DNA of 64,000 bases, from contig NZ_CP092333.1 of assembly GCF_018595675.2 (NCBI RefSeq), positions 1,450,001 to 1,514,000 on the forward strand, given 5' to 3'. Source of the stretch: Flavihumibacter fluvii. GTDB taxonomy: Bacteria > Bacteroidota > Bacteroidia > Chitinophagales > Chitinophagaceae. Under the pieces are notes generated by a model. The model saw only the letters and a program-made list of their open reading frames with translations. It did no database searches and was not told the origin of the DNA. Made by a program: the position numbers and the translations under genes. Below, in pieces: positions 36,793 to 45,953 of this stretch; positions within the stretch are counted from its first letter, which is position 1; each line of letters starts with the position of its first letter.

Positions 36793-38025
36793 ATGGAACA
36801 AACAACAAGTTATCCAAAAGACAAAATCAACATTTTATTTCTCGAAAACATTAGTGACAAGGCGGTTAAATATTTCCAGCAAATGGGTTACACATCGGTC
36901 CGTAAATTAGGTGGAGCCCTTTCAGAAGCTGAATTGATGAAGGAAATCAAGGATGTCCACCTTCTGGGCATCCGCTCCAAAACCCAGATCACCGAAAAAG
37001 TACTGGCTGCAGCAACCAAATTACAAGCTATCGGATGTTTTTGCATTGGCGTGAACCAGGTGGACCTTAAAGCTGCAACCCGAAATGGCGTAGCGGTCTT
37101 TAATGCACCGTATTCAAACACCCGTTCTGTGGCCGAATTGGTGATCGGCTTGTCTATTATGTTAATTCGAAGGATTCCTGATAAAAATAAGGCAGCCCAT
37201 GAAGGCATCTGGATGAAAGATGCTAAAGGAAGTTTTGAATTACGTGGTAAAACACTGGGGATTATTGGGTATGGAAATATTGGCACCCAGGTGAGTGTGT
37301 TGGCGGAGGCCCTTGGCATGAAGGTGATTTTTTATGATACCACCACTAAGTTGCCATTGGGCAATGCTGTAGCCGGTAAAACCCTGAAAGAAGTACTTGG
37401 ACTGGCTGATATAATTACGCTTCATGTGCCGGAAACTAACCAGACAAAAAACATGATCAATAAAACCACACTTAAATATTTTAAGAAGGGGTCCATTTTA
37501 TTGAATTATGCCCGTGGAGAAGTGGTTGACCTGGATGCACTTAGAAAATGCCTGGTTGAAGGACAATTGTCAGGAGCTGCTATCGATGTATATCCCTGGG
37601 AACCAGAAAAAAATGGCGACCGTTTCCAAACACCCCTGCAGGATTTACCCAATGTGATCCTGACCCCGCATATCGGTGGATCTACAGAAGAAGCCCAGGA
37701 GAACATCGGCGAAGACGTAAGTGTGAAATTATACCAGTATCTCGAAATGGGTACCAGTTTTGGTTCGCATACTATTCCGTCGCTGAGTTTACCGCCCCAG
37801 GAAGGTACCCACCGCATACTCCATATTCATAAAAATGTTCCTGGCGTTCTGTCCGCTATTAATACAGAATTATCCAAACATAAAATCAACATATTGGCAC
37901 AATACCTCAAAACCAATGAAGACATAGGTTATGTAGTGCTGGATGTAGACAAAAAATTATCCAATCAGGCCCAGAAATTACTAAGGGAAGTGAAGGATAC
38001 GATCAAGGTCCGGTTATTGTACTAA
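36793..38025 (+). CDS. serA: D-3-phosphoglycerate dehydrogenase
   Basis: First step of serine synthesis: oxidises 3-phosphoglycerate to 3-phosphohydroxypyruvate with NAD. The 410-residue protein is the E. coli-like short type. Visible: RSKTQ at 61-65, NAD loop GIIGYGNIG (156-164), catalytic Arg241 (YARGEVV), Glu270 (PWEPEK) and His293 (TPHIGGST), matching R240/E269/H292 of E. coli. An ACT domain (about 335-410) probably gives serine feedback. The NDH-2 gene follows after 16 bases. Confidence 0.96.
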   Translation: MEQTTSYPKDKINILFLENISDKAVKYFQQMGYTSVRKLGGALSEAELMKEIKDVHLLGIRSKTQITEKVLAAATKLQAIGCFCIGVNQVDLKAATRNGVAVFNAPYSNTRSVAELVIGLSIMLIRRIPDKNKAAHEGIWMKDAKGSFELRGKTLGIIGYGNIGTQVSVLAEALGMKVIFYDTTTKLPLGNAVAGKTLKEVLGLADIITLHVPETNQTKNMINKTTLKYFKKGSILLNYARGEVVDLDALRKCLVEGQLSGAAIDVYPWEPEKNGDRFQTPLQDLPNVILTPHIGGSTEEAQENIGEDVSVKLYQYLEMGTSFGSHTIPSLSLPPQEGTHRILHIHKNVPGVLSAINTELSKHKINILAQYLKTNEDIGYVVLDVDKKLSNQAQKLLREVKDTIKVRLLY

Positions 38026-38041
38026 GTACAAAAATTCATTT

Positions 38042-39322
38042 ATGAAAGTGGTGATTGCGGGTGGAGGTTTCGGTGGCCTGAGGCTGGCCAGAAAACTGAA
38101 TAATAAAAAGGGTATTGATGTGATCCTGATAGACCAATACAATTATCACCAGTTTCAACCCTTGTTTTACCAGGTAGCAACAGCCGGGCTGGATGCCAGT
38201 AATATTTCATTTCCATTGAGGAAAGTCTTTCAGAAAAGCCGGAATATCCGAATACGAATGGCTATTATACAACGGATAGATACAACTGAGAAAATGATCC
38301 ATACAGATATTGGTGAGATTTCTTACGATTATTTAGTGCTCGCAACCGGTGCGGGCACTAATTTTTTTGGAAATGTTGAATTAGAGGCAAATGCATTTTC
38401 CATGAAATCGACAGTTGAAGCGCTTCAAATAAGACACCGGATGATGGAGAACCTTGAATTGGCAGTAACCACTACAGATCCCCAAACTTTAAATCGCCTT
38501 ATGAATATTGTGGTGGTTGGCGGTGGACCAACCGGGGTGGAAGTATCTGGTGCGCTTGCTGAAATGAAACATTATGTGTTGCCTAAGGATTACCCGGAAC
38601 TGGATTTCAGGAAAATGAATATTTTCCTGGTGGAAGGATCTTCCAAAGTCCTGGGCGCAATGAGCGATAAAAGTTCCGATCAGGCCTTAAAATATTTGCA
38701 TCAATTGGGAGTGACATTGCTAACCAATTCTCAGGTGGAGGGATATGATGGCAATGAATTGCGGTTGCAAGATGGAAAAACCATTGCTGCTTCCACGGTA
38801 ATTTGGGCGGCAGGAATTAAAGGGAATATACCAGGCGGATTTGAATCTGTGACAGTACAAAGGGGAAACCGCTTAAAAGTGAATGAATTTAACCAGGTAA
38901 ATAACATGCAGAACATTTTCGCTATTGGAGATGTGGCTGCCATGATCTCAGCTGATTACCCGAATGGCCATCCGCAAGTAGCACCTGTTGCAATGCAACA
39001 AGCCGATACGCTTTCATTAAACCTGCTTAAGATAAAAGAGAATAGTTTTGCAACACTCGAAGCTTTTAATTATAAAGACAAGGGGGCAATGGCAACAGTG
39101 GGTCGAAACCTGGCCGTTGTGGATATTCCAAAACCAAAATGGCATTTCGGTGGATTTTTCGCCTGGTTGATATGGATGGCATTGCACCTGATGCTGATAT
39201 TGGGTGTTAAAAACCGGCTCTTCGTTTTCCTCAACTGGGTGTATAATTACCTGACTTATGACCAATCTCTTCGGCTGATCTTCCGTGAATTCAATAGAGA
39301 TAATTCCACTCGGAACATATGA
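38042..39322 (+). CDS. ndh: Type II NADH dehydrogenase (NDH-2), FAD-dependent
   Basis: Single-subunit oxidoreductase that passes electrons from NADH to quinone without pumping protons. The 426-residue protein has an FAD motif AGGGFGGLRLAR at the N-terminus, an NAD motif VVVGGGPTGVEVSGALAE near 160-176, the ATGAGTNFFGN and AIGDVAA segments, and a C-terminal amphipathic/hydrophobic segment (FFAWLIWMALHLMLILG) that anchors the family to the membrane. Only 16 bases separate it from serA. Confidence 0.93.
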   Translation: MKVVIAGGGFGGLRLARKLNNKKGIDVILIDQYNYHQFQPLFYQVATAGLDASNISFPLRKVFQKSRNIRIRMAIIQRIDTTEKMIHTDIGEISYDYLVLATGAGTNFFGNVELEANAFSMKSTVEALQIRHRMMENLELAVTTTDPQTLNRLMNIVVVGGGPTGVEVSGALAEMKHYVLPKDYPELDFRKMNIFLVEGSSKVLGAMSDKSSDQALKYLHQLGVTLLTNSQVEGYDGNELRLQDGKTIAASTVIWAAGIKGNIPGGFESVTVQRGNRLKVNEFNQVNNMQNIFAIGDVAAMISADYPNGHPQVAPVAMQQADTLSLNLLKIKENSFATLEAFNYKDKGAMATVGRNLAVVDIPKPKWHFGGFFAWLIWMALHLMLILGVKNRLFVFLNWVYNYLTYDQSLRLIFREFNRDNSTRNI

Positions 39323-39466
39323 TTCGGAAGGTGAGAAGCCTGAAGAATACTATTGGCTTTCAAATGACGGGCTCAATTAGTTAAATTTCAAGCGTTTGTA
39401 CTTTTAATAGGAGATAATTCGCAGTTATTTCTATTTAACATAATATAAATTATAAGACAAAAGAAA

Positions 39467-39488
39467 ACCACTCCAGAAATGGAGTGGT
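39467..39488 (-). terminator. Rho-independent terminator of the minus-strand TPR gene
   Basis: ACCACTCC pairs with GGAGTGGT over a six-base loop. On the minus strand a T-rich tract (complement of AAGACAAAAGAAAA) follows the hairpin. It lies 23 bases after the stop of the TPR gene. Confidence 0.8.
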
Positions 39489-39511
39489 TGTAAAAATCAG
39501 GTCACATTTAT

Positions 39512-40795
39512 TTAGTGGGCTTTGTCGACATTGTTGAATTTTTCTTCGTAGACTTTCAATTTTTCTTTATTCCCCTTATTGTCATAAATCGTAATTAAGA
39601 GATCATAAGCATCTTTCAGGTATCCTTTTTCATCCATTTTAAGTTTTCCCTTATTTCCCAGGATTTCATCAACTTTTTCAAAATATGGAATTGCAGCATC
39701 AAATTTCTGTGTGATCAATCCTCGCAATTCTTCTTTTTTCTTCAATTCTTCTGGCTTCAGTTTGCCACCCTGTGGCGGACGAATCGCCTTATTCTGGTTA
39801 TTATAATCAACGCCCTGGTTATATTGAATCTGACCAAGTACCAAATATGCTGCAGCATAATCGGGCTTTTCTGCAATCACTTTTTTCAGGTTTTCGTCTA
39901 CTTTAACAACCATTTCAGCTGAATTGGCCGGGCGCTGTGCGATATCTGGCTTGTACGCTTCCTGGTACATTTCCACAGCATAATTATAACGAACACTTGT
40001 ATTTGCCGGATCAGCTGCCAAAACAGCTTCATATTTCTTATATAACTCAGCTTTATCGCCTTTATCGCGGGCCATATCGAGTTCGTAAATAGCCCAGAAT
40101 TGGTCCTTAGGGAAAACTTCTTTACCCAGTGCCAGGTATTTATTGGCAGATGCCTCATCTTTTTTCTGGTTGTAATAATGGTCCACCAACCACTTGTAAA
40201 TCTCTACCATGCCTTCACCAGTTACTTTTGCTTCAGCGAGTTTTCCATAGTAGATAGCTGCCTCATCCCGTTTATTAGACTTTTCAGCGCTAATGCCTGC
40301 ATAAAGAATTACAGTAGTATCTAAGGATATCGTACTCCATTTTTTTGAAGTCATGTATTCGCTGACGGCTAAACAATTCTTGAAGTCCTCAAAGGCAGGT
40401 TCAAATTTGTTTGAATTGTATTCTTCTGCACCAGCTTTAAAATATCCCTGGTAAATATCCATTATGGGTTTGTAATTATCCAGCTGCATCAAAACAAGTT
40501 GGCCCTTTTCATCGAGTGTAACGTATTGCTTTAAGGCTTCAAAGGCCGTCCACCGGGCGTTTGGGTTAGCCGCTGCTAAAGCTGCATCCTGAGCTATTTC
40601 TGAATATATTTTAGCTTTTGTATACCACCCTTCACCATTCTTGGCATTTTTCTCAACAGCCAGGAACTGATCTATTTGTGTTTTCGCATCTCCCAATTTT
40701 TTTGATTTCAATAAATCCTTGGCTTTTTCAAGGCTTTGTGCAGAAACTGCCAAAATGGATGAAGCGAGCAGCGTTGTAAGTAAGAACTTTTTCAT
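39512..40795 (-). CDS. Secreted tetratricopeptide repeat protein
   Basis: The 427-residue protein has a signal peptide (MKKFLLTTLLASSILAVSAQ) and several degenerate TPR repeats: an N-terminal part with KAKDLLKSKKLGDAKTQIDQFLA and a middle part with YNYAVEMYQEAYKP. Sequence is rich in Lys, Glu, Ala and Tyr with no catalytic motif. Similar proteins are widespread in Chitinophagaceae and unnamed. Expressed from its own unit: gyrA ends 29 bases upstream and a strong terminator follows. Function unknown. Confidence 0.8.
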   Translation of the reverse strand: MKKFLLTTLLASSILAVSAQSLEKAKDLLKSKKLGDAKTQIDQFLAVEKNAKNGEGWYTKAKIYSEIAQDAALAAANPNARWTAFEALKQYVTLDEKGQLVLMQLDNYKPIMDIYQGYFKAGAEEYNSNKFEPAFEDFKNCLAVSEYMTSKKWSTISLDTTVILYAGISAEKSNKRDEAAIYYGKLAEAKVTGEGMVEIYKWLVDHYYNQKKDEASANKYLALGKEVFPKDQFWAIYELDMARDKGDKAELYKKYEAVLAADPANTSVRYNYAVEMYQEAYKPDIAQRPANSAEMVVKVDENLKKVIAEKPDYAAAYLVLGQIQYNQGVDYNNQNKAIRPPQGGKLKPEELKKKEELRGLITQKFDAAIPYFEKVDEILGNKGKLKMDEKGYLKDAYDLLITIYDNKGNKEKLKVYEEKFNNVDKAH

Positions 40796-40824
40796 CAGTC
40801 TTATTTTTGTTTGTAGGTTTTTTA

Positions 40825-43422
40825 TTACTCCACCGGAGTAGTTTGATCGTCAGATGTATTTTCCGATGCATTGGTTGTGCCTGTATTAGGAATATCACCA
40901 TCATTCACAATTTCTTCACTATCAGCCGTTTGAATTACTTCCTCAACTTCATCCAGTTTAGTGATTGCTGCAATTTCATCATTTCCTTGTAAACTGATCA
41001 GTTTTACACCCTGGGTAGCACGTCCTGCGGCCCTGATATCGTTTATCGCTGTCCGGATGGTTAATCCGCTTTTACAGGTAATCATCAAATCCTGATTTTC
41101 CTTCACATCCATAATACCTACTAATGGTCCGGTTTTATCCGTCACATTTATTGTCTTAACTCCTTTTCCACCCCTGTTAGTTATACGATATTCATCAATC
41201 TCCGTCCTTTTACCAAAACCTTTCTCACTCACGACCAGAACTGTTTTATCGGTTTCTTCCTTTTTGACACATATCATGCCAATTACTTCGTCATTTTTTT
41301 CATCTACTTCAATACCAGCAACGCCGATGGCACCCCTGCCTGTAGGTCTCACTTTTCCTTCAGGAAACCTAATTGCACGTCCGCTTTTTACTGCCATCAT
41401 GATCTCAGAATTACCATCCGTCATTCGGGCATCCAGTAATTGATCTCCATCCATAATAGTAATGGCATTTACTCCAGTCTGCCTTGGGCGACTGAAATCT
41501 TCCAGCAGTGTTTTTTTAATAATACCCTGTTTGGTGCAAAGAACGATGTAATGGGATTTTACAAATTCCTTGTCTTCGAGATTGGCCACATCAATAATTG
41601 CGCGCACTTTATCATCCGGTGGAAGCTGCATAAGGTTTTGAATAGCGCGGCCTTTGCTATTTTTCTCGCCTTCCGGAATTTCATACACTTTCAACCAGTA
41701 ACAACGTCCTTTCTCGGTAAAGAATAACATGGTATGGTGTGTAGAAGCTACGAAAATATGTTCGATAAAATCTTCGTCGCGCGTTTTGCCTCCCTGTGCG
41801 CCTCTTCCCCCTCGACGTTGCTGACGGAATTCAGTGGCGGAAGTCCTTTTGATATAACCGAGGTGTGAAATGGTGATCACTACATCTTCTTCTGCAATGA
41901 AATCAAGAATATTCATTTCATCGGCCAGGTAAGTGATTTCTGATTTCCTTGGATTGGCAAATTTCTCTTTTACCTCAATCAACTCTTTTTTGATCAATTC
42001 GTACCGTAACCCTTCATTGCCCAACAATTCCTGAAGGTGTGCGATCAGTTTCATCAGGGAATCATATTCCTCCCTGATTTTGTCACGTTCCATACCTGTC
42101 AGGCGTTGCAGCCTTAATTCAAGAATCGCTTTAGCCTGAATTTCATCCAGGCCCCATCCTGCACCAATCAGGTTTTCTTTAGCAATGTCAGGGGTCGATG
42201 AACTCCTGATCATAGCAATTACTTCATCAAGATGATCCAAAGCAATCAAGTAACCCTGCAGGATATGTGCCCTGCGTTCTGCTTCCTTCAATTCATATTT
42301 TGCCCTTCGCACCACCACTTCATGCCTGAACTCAACAAATTCCTGGATCAGTTCCCGGAGATTTAGCGTACGGGGCCGGCCTTTTACCAGGGCCACATTA
42401 TTAATTCCGAAAGAAGTTTGCAGCTCTGTGAACTTATATAACTGGTTCATCACCACATTGGCAACAGCATCACGTTTCAGGTCGATCACAATCCGCGTTC
42501 CTTCTTTCTGATTAGATTCGTTGTTCACATGTGCAATTCCCTCGATGGTTTTTGCAATCACCAACTGCCCGATCTTATCACACAAAGAATCACGGTTCAC
42601 CTGGTAAGGGGTTTCTGTAATAATGATCTGCTCCCGACCGCTTTGCTTGGTGTCTATCTGCATCTTACCCCGTAGAACAACCCTTCCATGTCCGGTCAAA
42701 AAACCCTGCCTTACACCATCCATTCCCCAAATTGTTCCACCTGTTGGAAAATCAGGCGCCTTAACATATTTAATGAGGTCTTCAACTGTAATATTGCGGT
42801 CATCTATATATGCAATACAGCCATCGATCACTTCTCCCAGGTTATGGGGCAACATATTGGTTGCCATTCCCACCGCAATACCAGTAGAACCATTCACCAA
42901 CAACTGTGGTACTCTTGTTGGAAGTACACTTGGCTCTTCCAGAGAGTCATCAAAATTCAGTTGGAAATCAACCGTTTCCTTTTCGATGTCCTCGAGCATA
43001 GCCTCTGCAAATTTGTGCAGCCGAACCTCGGTATATCGCATTGCCGCAGGTCCATCGCCGTCCTGACTACCAAAGTTTCCCTGCCCATCGATCATAGTGT
43101 GCCGCATACTCCATTCCTGGGCCATCCTAACCATGGTAAAATAAACAGAGGCATCTCCATGTGGATGATACTTTCCCAGGACTTCCCCTACCACCCGGGC
43201 AGATTTTTTATACGGTTTGTTAGAAGTAATCCCCAAATCATTCATTGCAAATAATACCCGGCGATGTACCGGTTTCAGACCATCACGTACATCAGGCAAA
43301 GCGCGGCCAACAATTACCGACATCGAATAATCGATGTAGGCGCTCTTCATTTCCTCTTCTATATTGATCAGGATGATGCGATTGTTGTCGTTTGTTTCCA
43401 GCGGTGTCAGATTTTCTTCCAT
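40825..43422 (-). CDS. gyrA: DNA gyrase subunit A
   Basis: Breaks and rejoins both DNA strands to introduce negative supercoils, with GyrB. The 865-residue product has the active-site Tyr130 in AAMRYTEVRL, the helix-turn-helix QRDR region HPHGD at 87-91, and the GyrA box QRRGGRGAQG near residue 570 in the C-terminal pinwheel, which marks gyrase rather than topoisomerase IV. The tail is acidic. At positions equal to E. coli Ser83 and Asp87 it has Ala91 and Phe95. The gene is divergent from the GYF_2 gene. Confidence 0.98.
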   Translation of the reverse strand: MEENLTPLETNDNNRIILINIEEEMKSAYIDYSMSVIVGRALPDVRDGLKPVHRRVLFAMNDLGITSNKPYKKSARVVGEVLGKYHPHGDASVYFTMVRMAQEWSMRHTMIDGQGNFGSQDGDGPAAMRYTEVRLHKFAEAMLEDIEKETVDFQLNFDDSLEEPSVLPTRVPQLLVNGSTGIAVGMATNMLPHNLGEVIDGCIAYIDDRNITVEDLIKYVKAPDFPTGGTIWGMDGVRQGFLTGHGRVVLRGKMQIDTKQSGREQIIITETPYQVNRDSLCDKIGQLVIAKTIEGIAHVNNESNQKEGTRIVIDLKRDAVANVVMNQLYKFTELQTSFGINNVALVKGRPRTLNLRELIQEFVEFRHEVVVRRAKYELKEAERRAHILQGYLIALDHLDEVIAMIRSSSTPDIAKENLIGAGWGLDEIQAKAILELRLQRLTGMERDKIREEYDSLMKLIAHLQELLGNEGLRYELIKKELIEVKEKFANPRKSEITYLADEMNILDFIAEEDVVITISHLGYIKRTSATEFRQQRRGGRGAQGGKTRDEDFIEHIFVASTHHTMLFFTEKGRCYWLKVYEIPEGEKNSKGRAIQNLMQLPPDDKVRAIIDVANLEDKEFVKSHYIVLCTKQGIIKKTLLEDFSRPRQTGVNAITIMDGDQLLDARMTDGNSEIMMAVKSGRAIRFPEGKVRPTGRGAIGVAGIEVDEKNDEVIGMICVKKEETDKTVLVVSEKGFGKRTEIDEYRITNRGGKGVKTINVTDKTGPLVGIMDVKENQDLMITCKSGLTIRTAINDIRAAGRATQGVKLISLQGNDEIAAITKLDEVEEVIQTADSEEIVNDGDIPNTGTTNASENTSDDQTTPVE

Positions 43423-43486
43423 GCTTTAAAAATTGACCGTTCCAACGGTTTTAGGTAATTCAGAATTTATGCTTTTTGAAGGTGGG

Positions 43487-43494
43487 CAAATTTA
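43487..43494 (-). promoter_or_regulatory. -7 box of the gyrA promoter
   Basis: Minus-strand TAAATTTG matches TAnnTTTG, 64 bases before the gyrA ATG. A TTTG lies 14 bases further upstream, close for a -33 element. Confidence 0.5.
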
Positions 43495-43637
43495 CCGTTT
43501 TTACCGTCCAAATCCTTAATAAAATAGCCATTTTTACCCCATTTTTTCCACTAATGTTAACAAGCCTTTTCGTACATTTAGGATTCAATAAAATTTTCGG
43601 TGCTTGCCCGATTATTCACCGCAAAAAAGAAGGAAAC

Positions 43638-44591
43638 ATGCAACGTTACAGGCTGTTGCGTAATAACAGGGAATCTGGACCATATTCACAACAGGATCTT
43701 ATTGATCTTGGATTAAAAGCATATGACCTGATCTGGATGGAAGGAAAAAGTTCATCCTGGAAATATCCCTCCGAAGTGGAGAGTCTAAAACCATTTGCCC
43801 CACCGGCCACTGATGACTTTTATGTACTCTTCCATACGCCAAAACTAGCCCACCAGGACAAGGCTCCAGCCTCTATTACTACAACAAGTACCACAACCAC
43901 ACCAAAGATTGCTTCAAGGCGCTATGTTTCGGTTATTTTACCAACTTCAGTCCCCGATTTTGTAGCATCAACACCAAAACCAAGCTCCCAGTCTGTAATA
44001 CAAGCCAAGGAAGAACACCTCACTGAAATATTTAAGGATGACAGTAAAATTGCTGTGCCTGAAACCATTCCCTATAAATCTAATTTCCGTTATCTGATCG
44101 CTGCAGCATTTCTAGTTCTTCTGGCCACTGGAATTTATTTTGGAACAGCACCTGAAAATGTGCCGGCTGATCATCCAGATATTGCTGATCAGCTTCCAGG
44201 ATCCATGGTCAGCTTGACCAGTACCGTTTCAGAAACTGGGGAAAAATCAAACGATCCATCAGATCCGCCTGCTTTGCGGCCAAATAAATTGCTCGAATTC
44301 GCTGCTGTTAAAAGATTCGTTCAAGTCAGTCCGGCTGATTACCAGGTGGGTTTTTTTGGAGGGATAGCGGGATTACACATCACTGTTAAAAATTCAGGGA
44401 TGTCCAGGTTGACCAATATAGTGATTGCAGTAGATTATATAGTAAGCAATAAATCTATTCACCATACTGAAAAGATTACCATCCCTGCAATTGATCCCCA
44501 AAAATCAATAACAGTTGCTGCACCCGACAGTTACGAAGGTATTGCCATCCAAACAAGAGTGATCGGGGTGAATGATTTGCTGGCAAATTGA
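43638..44591 (+). CDS. GYF_2 (DUF4339) domain protein with one membrane helix
   Basis: The ATG at 43638 (317 residues) is chosen because AAGGAAAC precedes it, a fair ribosome-binding site for this phylum, and because the domain begins there. An open frame back to 43476 is unlikely. Residues 1-50 form a GYF_2-type module (YRLLRNNRESGPYSQQDLIDLGL...WMEGKSSSWKYPSEV). A low-complexity Ser/Thr/Pro linker follows, then a membrane helix (about 155-175, LIAAAFLVLLATGIYFG), then a beta-rich external domain. GYF_2 domains bind proline-rich peptides, so it may act as a membrane adaptor. Ends two bases before the next, convergent gene. Confidence 0.75.
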   Translation: MQRYRLLRNNRESGPYSQQDLIDLGLKAYDLIWMEGKSSSWKYPSEVESLKPFAPPATDDFYVLFHTPKLAHQDKAPASITTTSTTTTPKIASRRYVSVILPTSVPDFVASTPKPSSQSVIQAKEEHLTEIFKDDSKIAVPETIPYKSNFRYLIAAAFLVLLATGIYFGTAPENVPADHPDIADQLPGSMVSLTSTVSETGEKSNDPSDPPALRPNKLLEFAAVKRFVQVSPADYQVGFFGGIAGLHITVKNSGMSRLTNIVIAVDYIVSNKSIHHTEKITIPAIDPQKSITVAAPDSYEGIAIQTRVIGVNDLLAN

Positions 44592-44593
44592 AA

Positions 44594-45907
44594 CTAACCC
44601 GGCATGTCAATTTCTTTTTCAGAAAGGATGTTATAATCCATATCCCTTAATACCAATTTGTATTTGCCCGGAAATAAAAAAAGCCAATAATAGCCATCCC
44701 GATCCAATACGTAGGTTTGGTCTGCCGGAATAAGTACCGAAATCGGTTTTGATATTGTTTCATTTAAATAATAGGCCTGCACCAGGAACAAGGCTTTTTC
44801 CGTTGGCTGCACAGCCACTTCTTTCCTGCCTTTATTTATACTCAGCCAGCCAGGCCTGTTATGAATGGGTATTGTTGGCGGATGAATGACCTGGATATCA
44901 TAGTTTCCATTCTCGAGAAGACTTACCGGTTGTTCTTTCCTAAAAGCAATGACCGGTTCATTACCTGATATTTTAGTTCGCAGCAGGTCATAAAAATAAC
45001 GGCCATATTCAAATGTACTTCCGGTCGTTAGCTCTGTCTGGTCAATGGTGAATGGATTAATACCGGTAAACCGCCTGAAGGCAACGGCCATTGGAATATA
45101 ACTTTGCCCAATGATGTCTTCACTGATATGGGCCTGTCCGGCATGTACCAATATTTTTGCTGAGGGATCTTTCTGCAAAATGGAAGCAATCCTGGCTGCC
45201 TGGATCGCATCCCTTCCGGTACCACTGTGGTTATCGGCCAGTGTATCTTCATAAGCCACCAGGTTAAAGCCCATTTCAAGGGCTTTTCTTAACAACTCGC
45301 CGGCAACTGGTTCAGCAGCAAAATATCCTGTTCGCATGTCTATATCCGTTAGCTGCCGGTCTGACCGGTTATTTAAGAGATCAGTTGCCAGGTACCTGTA
45401 ACCTAATAGGTACAAATCTTTTAACAGGGAAAGTGTAAATGCCCGGTGTTCTGGCAGGTAGCGGGTTTCATTAATCATGATCACCTGCTCTTCTGCAGCC
45501 CTGGTAAGGATATAATTCCGTGCATTATTATACCTGATACTTTTTAAGGTATCTATATACATCCTGGCATCCTGGTAACCGGCAGCCGGCATAGAATCAT
45601 AATCCCTGGGCCCATATTCAGCGGCTGCAGCATAATCACCAGCGAATGCGAAATCCTGGGCCATCCCAGCAAATTTTCCCTGGAGTTTATCCGTTTTAGT
45701 CTGTGCACCTACCTTTAATTGCCGCGAGATCGGCTGCAGGTAATTAAGGCCTTTTGAATTATACAATGGATTCAAGCGTGATAAACTATCCTGAACAAGG
45801 GTATCTTTTTGTACATGTTGCTTAAGCTGCATGACCACCGGACTCAATTGTGACATGGCAACTACTTGCACAAATCCCAATAAAAATAAGGTGAGAGCGG
45901 TTTTCAT
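44594..45907 (-). CDS. Secreted protein resembling the erythromycin esterase/ChaN/Tiki fold
   Basis: The ATG at 45907 (437 residues) gives a signal peptide (MKTALTLFLLGFVQVVAMSQ). Longer frames overlap the sirtuin gene. The middle part resembles erythromycin-esterase-like and ChaN/Tiki proteins: NETRYLPEHRAF near residue 140 (compare GEAHxxxxHR), a repeated LLRKALEMGFNLVAYED and LVHAGQAHISE, in the family order of E, H, E, H. The last 110 residues look like a beta-sandwich. Whether it is a hydrolase, a haem-binding or an unknown enzyme is not resolved. Context does not help. Confidence 0.5.
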   Translation of the reverse strand: MKTALTLFLLGFVQVVAMSQLSPVVMQLKQHVQKDTLVQDSLSRLNPLYNSKGLNYLQPISRQLKVGAQTKTDKLQGKFAGMAQDFAFAGDYAAAAEYGPRDYDSMPAAGYQDARMYIDTLKSIRYNNARNYILTRAAEEQVIMINETRYLPEHRAFTLSLLKDLYLLGYRYLATDLLNNRSDRQLTDIDMRTGYFAAEPVAGELLRKALEMGFNLVAYEDTLADNHSGTGRDAIQAARIASILQKDPSAKILVHAGQAHISEDIIGQSYIPMAVAFRRFTGINPFTIDQTELTTGSTFEYGRYFYDLLRTKISGNEPVIAFRKEQPVSLLENGNYDIQVIHPPTIPIHNRPGWLSINKGRKEVAVQPTEKALFLVQAYYLNETISKPISVLIPADQTYVLDRDGYYWLFLFPGKYKLVLRDMDYNILSEKEIDMPG

Positions 45908-45953
45908 GGTGCAAATAGAAGCTAATATTCGAGTTCCTTCTGTTAGGGAAAGA

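Noticed and set aside
43476-43637. Extended start of the GYF_2 gene
   Set aside because: The region has no domain, overlaps the gyrA promoter side, and the ATG at 43638 has a ribosome-binding site.
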